Source: JACQPU01 sp039961715 (GTDB lineage Bacteria > Bacteroidota > Ignavibacteria > UBA10030). From it: a DNA stretch of 7,525 nucleotides. Positions 1-4,217 of the stretch are shown here, piece after piece. Every line of letters begins with the position of its first letter. Within the stretch, counting starts at the first letter, position 1. Position numbers and translations under genes: made by a program. The stretch is taken from the NCBI GenBank assembly GCA_039961715.1, contig JABRVW010000087.1, forward strand, positions 1-7,525, read 5' to 3'. The notes beneath the pieces are model-generated. The model was not told where the DNA came from, did no database searches, and was given only the letters and a program-made list of their open reading frames with translations.

Positions 1-342
1 CTGGGGAACACCATGATCATGTCGGCCCGGGAACGCACAAAAGAATACGCCGTGCTCAAGACCCTCGGATTCTCAGCAAAGCATATTGTAGGACTCATCG
101 CCGGGGAGTCCCTGGTAATTTCGTTTCTCGCAGGCGGTCTGGGCCTGCTTCTGACCTATCCGATTGTCGGGATGTTTTCGCTGTTCGTTCCCAAAACCTG
201 GTTCCCGATTTTCTACGTTGAGCCTTCGACCGTGGCTCTTGCCGCTCTCTCGGCGCTCGGCGTGGGCATCGCAGCTTCGTTCTTCCCGATCCAACGCGCA
301 CTCCGAACTTCCATCGTCAACGGACTCCGCTTTGTCGGATGA
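1..342 (+). CDS. ABC transporter permease, MacB/FtsX type, 3' end only
   Basis: The reading frame is open from the left edge, so the start lies outside the window; 113 residues and the stop are visible. The piece begins L-G-N-T-M and runs into a conserved FtsX/MacB cytoplasmic motif (SARERTKEYAVLKTLGF), the coupling segment that contacts the ATPase in this family. Two hydrophobic segments follow, about residues 33-57 and 73-95 of the visible part. The ending, F-P-I-Q-R-A-L-R-T-S-I-V-N-G-L-R, is the usual close of FtsX-domain permeases (P..RA....I...L). The family uses ATP hydrolysis in the cytoplasm to drive periplasmic movements for export or lipoprotein release; the substrate cannot be read from this fragment. 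The next gene is a second permease 16 bases downstream, so this is almost certainly an operon with two permease subunits, and an ATPase gene is expected upstream. The family call is firm; the substrate is unknown. Confidence 0.9.
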   Translation: MGNTMIMSARERTKEYAVLKTLGFSAKHIVGLIAGESLVISFLAGGLGLLLTYPIVGMFSLFVPKTWFPIFYVEPSTVALAALSALGVGIAASFFPIQRALRTSIVNGLRFVG

Positions 343-358
343 CAGGAAAACAAACGAT

Positions 359-1537
359 ATGATGAAGATCCCATTCAAATACATCGTACGAAGCCTCTTC
401 ACCCGACGGCTCACCACCGTGATCACGATCTCGGGCCTCGCGCTGGTCGTCTTTGTGTTCGTTGCCGTCCTCATGCTTGCCAACGGCATCCGCCAAACGC
501 TCATTGCTACAGGCTCCGAAGAAAATGTCCTTGTTGCCCGCAAGGCCGCAAACGGCGAAATCTCCAGCATCATTCTGAATGAAACCTACGGCATCATCAC
601 CTCGCTTCCTCAGGTCGCCCGGAACGCCGAAGGCCAGCCGATTGCCACCGGCGACGTCGTGGCGGTGATCAATCTGAACAAGATCGGCACCAGCGGGGGA
701 ATGAGCAACGTGACCGTCCGGGGCGTTTCCCCCGCCGCTTTCGAACTCCGACCCCAGGTCAAAATCGTGGAAGGGCGCATGTTCCACTGGGGCGCCCGGG
801 AAATCATCGTCGGGGCGTCGATCGAACGAAGGTTTGAGGGCGCACAGGTGGGCCAACGCGTCAAATTCGCCGGAGACCAATGGACGATCGTGGGGAAATT
901 CGAAACAGGAGGAGACGGATTTAATTCCGAAATGTGGGCGGACGTCCGACAGATCCAGGATGCCTTCGCCAGGGGAAGCTCGTACTCGACGGTGACCTTC
1001 CGACTTACGAGCCCCGATGCGTTGCCGGATCTTCAACGAACGTTCGAGCAGGACAACCGGCTCCAGGAATTCGAAACGAAAACCGAGAAACGGTTTTTCG
1101 CGGACCAGTCGGAATTCATGGCTGTGTTTCTCAGTGTGCTTGGAATCTTCATCACGGTATTCTTCAGCGTGGGAGCGGTCATCGGCGCCATGATCACCAT
1201 GTACGCGGCCGTGGCGAACAGAACAGTTGAAATCGGCACCATGCGCGCGCTCGGATTCAGGCGCCGGAGCGTGTTGATGGCGTTCCTGACCGAATCGCTG
1301 ATCATTTCAGTGATCGGAGCCGGGGTCGGATTGTTCCTTGCCTCGTTTTTGCAGTTCCTCCAGGTTTCGACGCTCAATTTTGGCTCGTTTTCAGAGCTGG
1401 AATTTTCCTTTGCCCTGACGTCGGATACCGTAATCGCCGCGATTGTGTTTGCACTCTTCATGGGCTTTGTTGGCGGGTTTCTCCCCTCCATTCGCGCGGC
1501 ACGGCTGAACATCGTAAATGCGTTGAGATCGGTATAG
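359..1537 (+). CDS. ABC transporter permease, MacB/FtsX type, complete
   Basis: This encodes a 392-residue inner-membrane permease. I chose the ATG at 359 (a second ATG follows at 362) because the mature-looking N-terminus MMKIPFKYIVRSLFTRR starts there. An AGGA at 344-347 sits 11 bases upstream. The frame is open further back to 164, but that would overlap the previous gene. Layout: TM1 about residues 19-42; a MacB-type periplasmic domain about 45-250, with small strand-rich motifs such as V-R-G-V-S-P and G-R-M-F; TM2 about 253-285; the cytoplasmic FtsX motif NRTVEIGTMRALGF at 287-300; TM3 about 308-334; TM4 about 357-376; then the typical P-S-I-R-A-A-R-L-N-I-V-N-A-L-R end. One N-terminal TM, a large periplasmic domain and three C-terminal TMs is the MacB/LolC/LolE topology. 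No ATPase domain is fused, unlike E. coli MacB. It probably forms a heterodimer with the preceding permease. Substrate unknown. Confidence 0.93.
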   Translation: MMKIPFKYIVRSLFTRRLTTVITISGLALVVFVFVAVLMLANGIRQTLIATGSEENVLVARKAANGEISSIILNETYGIITSLPQVARNAEGQPIATGDVVAVINLNKIGTSGGMSNVTVRGVSPAAFELRPQVKIVEGRMFHWGAREIIVGASIERRFEGAQVGQRVKFAGDQWTIVGKFETGGDGFNSEMWADVRQIQDAFARGSSYSTVTFRLTSPDALPDLQRTFEQDNRLQEFETKTEKRFFADQSEFMAVFLSVLGIFITVFFSVGAVIGAMITMYAAVANRTVEIGTMRALGFRRRSVLMAFLTESLIISVIGAGVGLFLASFLQFLQVSTLNFGSFSELEFSFALTSDTVIAAIVFALFMGFVGGFLPSIRAARLNIVNALRSV

Positions 1538-1620
1538 CTTTTCCCTGCGGCTCCCTGAGGCGCAAGAAATCCCTTTCTTCTCTCAACCCAGGATCTGAAG
1601 TTGGAGATACAATCTTGGAT

Positions 1621-1661
1621 CCCGTTCTCCGGTAGTGGTGCAGCACCACTACCCGTTCTCC
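1621..1661. repeat. 23-bp perfect palindrome inside 10-bp direct repeats
   Basis: The core 1631-1653 reads GGTAGTGGTGC, A, GCACCACTACC: two perfectly complementary 11-base arms around one central base, or in single-stranded form a 10-bp stem with loop CAG. The decamer CCCGTTCTCC occurs at 1621-1630 and again at 1652-1661, the second copy overlapping the last two bases of the right arm. No T-run follows on either strand, so it does not look like an intrinsic terminator. It could be a REP-like dispersed repeat, the scar of a tiny insertion, a protein-binding palindrome, or an RNA hairpin that protects the 3' end of the permease mRNA. The structure is directly visible; its role is not. Confidence 0.8.
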
Positions 1662-1668
1662 CCAAGCC

Positions 1669-1697
1669 TTGACTCCCTCTTCCCCAAATCCTATCTT
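1669..1697 (+). promoter_or_regulatory. Possible sigma70-type promoter for the 1758/2284 pair
   Basis: TTGACT at 1669-1674 and TATCTT at 1692-1697 are separated by 17 bases, the ideal spacing for a housekeeping promoter; the -10 box matches TATAAT at four of six positions. It lies at the right place to start a transcript just before the 7-bp repeats, about 60 bases ahead of the ATG at 1758. An overlapping TTGACA at 1696-1701 has no good -10 partner. If the host is a Bacteroidota, its main sigma factor prefers a different consensus and this match could be chance. Confidence 0.25.
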
Positions 1698-1708
1698 GAC
1701 ATGGTATC

Positions 1709-1736
1709 CGTTTACGGTTGACCGTTTTCCGTTCAC
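1709..1736 (-). repeat. Degenerate 7-bp tandem repeat, four units
   Basis: Read on the minus strand the units are GTGAACG, GAAAACG, GTCAACC and GTAAACG, with a rough consensus GTNAACG. They sit in the presumed leader of the gene at 1758, ending 21 bases before its ATG. Four diverged copies is short, and chance cannot be excluded. The units could be a degenerate noncoding microsatellite or half-sites for a DNA-binding protein; nothing in the sequence decides this. Confidence 0.5.
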
Positions 1737-1757
1737 CTCCCGGATCCATCCAGCCCA

Positions 1758-2282
1758 ATGTTCTGGCTCCAGATCATTTCCAATTTTTTCAAGGTCCTGC
1801 GGGCCGGACAGACACCCCGCCAGGTAGCCGCCGGCTTCACGCTTGGTTCGATTGCGGGATTCTCACCCTTCCTGACCCTGCAAGGAATTCTTCTCTGGTT
1901 CATTATTCTTCTGTTCGACGTCAACCTCTCCGCGGCGATTCTCGCCTTCACTCTTGCATCTCTCGTGGCCTATCTCTTTGACCCCGCTTTCCACGAGCTC
2001 GGTTATCTGATCCTCGTAAACATTGAAGCACTGAGACCTCTGTGGACTTCACTCTACAACGCCCCGCTCGCTCCGCTGACACGATTCAATAATACCGTGG
2101 TCATGGGCGGAATGGCGGGCGGCATCGTCCTGGCACCCATCGTCTATGTCGCCATGAAGAAATTCATCATCGCCTACCGTACGCACCTTGGCTCCAGGAT
2201 CGAACAATGGAAGATCTACCAGATCGTCAGCAAGAGTTCACTTGTACGATGGTATCAAAAAGTCCGGGATCTCACATTCTGA
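1758..2282 (+). CDS. TIGR03546/DUF2062-like inner-membrane protein
   Basis: This is a 174-residue membrane protein of unknown function. The N-terminal stretch with Q-T-P-R-Q-V-A-A-G-F-T-L-G-S-I-A-G-F-S-P (18-37), then a long hydrophobic run and D-V-N-L-S-A-A-I-L (54-62), has the pattern of DUF2062 proteins (A-G-F-x-x-G...G-F-x-P...N-L-x-A). From memory it fits the family TIGR03546, the usual partner of TIGR03545, which is what follows here. Membrane segments: about 26-53, 56-76 and 112-135, possibly a further one near 80-95. The C-terminal 40 residues are amphipathic and basic and probably cytoplasmic. The ATG at 1758 is the only usable start after the in-frame stop at 1719-1721. No Shine-Dalgarno sequence precedes it; the leader there is pyrimidine-rich. 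The stop is one base from the next ATG, so the two proteins are probably made together. Family placement is by recalled motif, not by search. Confidence 0.82.
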   Translation: MFWLQIISNFFKVLRAGQTPRQVAAGFTLGSIAGFSPFLTLQGILLWFIILLFDVNLSAAILAFTLASLVAYLFDPAFHELGYLILVNIEALRPLWTSLYNAPLAPLTRFNNTVVMGGMAGGIVLAPIVYVAMKKFIIAYRTHLGSRIEQWKIYQIVSKSSLVRWYQKVRDLTF

Positions 2283-2283
2283 C

Positions 2284-4173
2284 ATGAGAACGAAATTTCT
2301 CGTTGTTGTTGTTGTTCCCCTGATCTGCTTTCTTGCAGTCCTCTATTTTTTCCTGGACGGCTGGATTGAATCCGGCCTCGAGACCGCAGGCGAAGCCCTC
2401 GTTGGAGCCAGGGTCGAGATTGACGATCTCCGGCTCACGCTTATTCCCGTCGGCATCAGATTCTCGAGGCTCCAGGTCGCCGACCCGCGGGAGCCGTTCA
2501 CCAATACCATCGAAACCGGCACGGTGGCGTTTGAACTGGATTTTGGACAACTCCTCCGGGGCAAGTACATCATCGAAACGATGGAGGTCAATGAACTGAT
2601 TCTCGGATCCGAGCGCGAAACGGACGGCTCTCTCCCGAAAACCCGGAAAACAGCGTTGCCGTCAGCCGAACCGTCCCAAGGCGGAGCCCCGCTTGCGGCT
2701 GAAATGGATTCTCTGAAAGCAGAGAAGAAGAAGGAGTCGCCGTTGTTCGATCCGGCCAGCCTGCGCTCGCTCGTAAACATCGACAGCCTGTTGAATGGTG
2801 AAAACCTGGCAACCCTGCGGCACATCGACAGCCTGCAACAGCAGGTCCGGCAGGCGGAGGAAGAGTGGAAGAACACACAGGAAGAACTTGACCAGTCGCG
2901 TCAAAGGATTGCTGAGATCGAACGTCGGGTCAAGACGATCAACGTCAATGAGCTGAAATCCCTTCCAGCCATTACGGAAGCCGTCAAGAACGTTGACGCC
3001 ATCAATAGGGAAGCGGGCGAGCTGGCTTCCTCGTTTCAAACACGAAAGGATGCCGTCACCGCCTCCCTCGACGCCCTGAATCGGTCTGTCAGGTCTATTG
3101 ATGACTTCGTCCGATCGGACTTTGAAAACCTGCTTCGGGCAGCGCGCCTTCCCGATATCTCCATGCGAGGGCTGGCGGAAATGATCCTGGGACCTGAAAT
3201 CTTTGAAAAGGCCGGAGAATATCTTTCCTACGTGGACTTCGCAAGGCAAAACATCCGCAACTCGTCTCCCACGCCGGAAAAAGCCAGTCCGCCCCGTCTG
3301 GAGGGTCAGGACATCCCCTTTCCCAGCGAACGCGCTTATCCAAAATTCTGGATCAAGAAGATCCTTGTGTCCGGAGGAACTGCACGCGAACGAAATCCCA
3401 ATTATTTCTACGCGAAAGGAGAGATCCTGAACATCAGTTCGAATCAGACAATCACCGGTTTCCCCCTGACCATCGATCTCGTTGCCGAGCAGGGCCGTGG
3501 AACGAGAGCCGCCATTAAGGCCTCAATCGACCGCCGCTCCGAGGAGCCGCTTGACACCTATATGGCACAGCTCAGTGGATTGCCGATTGCGGCAATGAAT
3601 CTCGGGAGGTCCGATTTTGTGCCTTCGCGCATCACCGGGGCACGCGGTGAGTTCACCGTCCAGGCCAGGGTGCCCGGAGCGGGCTTTGACGCAGATGCCC
3701 GAATCAACCTGAGTAGTCTGACGCTCCGGTTTGAGCGGGAACCGCGGACGACCGTGGAGCGGCTTGTGCGCGACGTTCTCGCCTCCATCTCTGCCATCAG
3801 TATCAAACTTCGCCTTTGGAGGGCACAACGGGGACTTCAGGTGGCATTCGAAACGGACCTGGACAATCAGCTGGCAACCCAGGCCCGAAGAGTGGTTGGA
3901 GAAGAGATAACACGCCTGAGAACCGAACTGCGGGCAAAACTTGAAAAGAGAGTGGCGGAAAAGAGAGCGCAGGTGGAGAGGCTGGTAAACGCCAGGAAAG
4001 AGGAGATCACCGAACGCCTGCGAGGTTACGAAGCACAGGTACGCGAAAAACTCGGTCTTGTCGACAACAAGAAGGCAGAGCTTGAACAGAAAATTGCCGA
4101 AGAGAAGAAGAAACAGGAAGACGCTCTGAAAAAGAAAGGTGAGGATGTTCTGAAAGGAATTCTGAAGAGATAG
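2284..4173 (+). CDS. TIGR03545-like anchored envelope protein, AsmA-like and coiled coil
   Basis: This encodes 629 residues of unknown function. The ATG at 2284 is preferred over upstream starts in the same frame (back to 2188) because it begins a clean signal anchor, MRTKFLVVVVVPLICFLAVLY (basic start, hydrophobic 5-24), one base after the previous stop. After the anchor, residues about 28-108 alternate in beta-strand fashion (A-R-V-E-I-D-D-L-R-L-T-L..., V-A-F-E-L-D-F, L-L-R-G-K-Y-I-I-E-T-M-E-V). This resembles the N-terminus of AsmA/DUF748 proteins, with the groove-forming 'layer below / layer above' pattern. Residues 110-175 are polar linker, about 175-290 a helical coiled coil, about 355-530 again strand-rich, and about 535-625 a Lys/Glu/Arg-rich coiled coil. 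From memory the length and gene pairing match TIGR03545, a family limited to outer-membrane bacteria. Most of the protein should be periplasmic. A lipid-transfer role by analogy to AsmA/TamB is inference only. Confidence 0.82.
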   Translation: MRTKFLVVVVVPLICFLAVLYFFLDGWIESGLETAGEALVGARVEIDDLRLTLIPVGIRFSRLQVADPREPFTNTIETGTVAFELDFGQLLRGKYIIETMEVNELILGSERETDGSLPKTRKTALPSAEPSQGGAPLAAEMDSLKAEKKKESPLFDPASLRSLVNIDSLLNGENLATLRHIDSLQQQVRQAEEEWKNTQEELDQSRQRIAEIERRVKTINVNELKSLPAITEAVKNVDAINREAGELASSFQTRKDAVTASLDALNRSVRSIDDFVRSDFENLLRAARLPDISMRGLAEMILGPEIFEKAGEYLSYVDFARQNIRNSSPTPEKASPPRLEGQDIPFPSERAYPKFWIKKILVSGGTARERNPNYFYAKGEILNISSNQTITGFPLTIDLVAEQGRGTRAAIKASIDRRSEEPLDTYMAQLSGLPIAAMNLGRSDFVPSRITGARGEFTVQARVPGAGFDADARINLSSLTLRFEREPRTTVERLVRDVLASISAISIKLRLWRAQRGLQVAFETDLDNQLATQARRVVGEEITRLRTELRAKLEKRVAEKRAQVERLVNARKEEITERLRGYEAQVREKLGLVDNKKAELEQKIAEEKKKQEDALKKKGEDVLKGILKR

Positions 4174-4217
4174 CAAAACCCATCACCCTGGCAGACTGCC
4201 CCGACTCCTGTCTCCTC
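4174..4217. other. Convergent intergenic gap, no clear terminator
   Basis: These 44 bases separate the stop of the plus-strand envelope gene from the stop of minus-strand gyrA. The only inverted repeat seen is GGCAGACTGCC (4190-4200), too short a stem for a convincing intrinsic terminator, and no T-run follows directly. Plus-strand transcripts would run on into a pyrimidine-rich stretch (about 4201-4320, including TTTTT at 4231-4235). Confidence 0.6.

Larger units (their letters stand above)
1538..1757. other. Intergenic spacer, repeat-bearing, no gene seen
   Basis: The 220 bases between the permease stop and the next start hold no convincing gene. Open frames across it on the minus strand only continue the shadow of the permease gene. 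It contains a weak AT-rich hairpin at 1564-1579 (AAGAAA, loop TCCC, TTTCTT), a strong palindrome within 10-bp direct repeats (1621-1661), a possible promoter (1669-1697) and a short degenerate tandem repeat (1709-1736), listed separately where worth it. No hairpin followed by a run of T marks a classical terminator for the permease operon. Confidence 0.7.

Noticed and set aside
164..358. Upstream extension of the second permease to 164.
   Set aside because: It would overlap the coding end of the first permease, gives a Ser/Arg-rich non-family sequence, and ATG 359 has an AGGA site and the expected N-terminus.
1564..1579. AAGAAA-TCCC-TTTCTT hairpin after the permease stop as an intrinsic terminator.
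   Set aside because: The six-pair stem is AT-rich and weak, and the sequence after it is mixed pyrimidine rather than a T-run.
1458..1736. Minus-strand frame of 92 codons spanning the permease end and the spacer.
   Set aside because: It starts in the heptad repeat with a GTG, crosses the palindrome, and continues antisense to the permease; no protein family features are visible.
2188..2283. Upstream start at 2188 for the TIGR03545-like gene.
   Set aside because: The added 32 residues are only the other frame of the previous gene and would bury the signal anchor behind a polar stretch.
4190..4200. GGCAGACTGCC as a terminator between the convergent genes.
   Set aside because: The usable stem is only about four base pairs with a three-base loop and there is no adjoining T-run.
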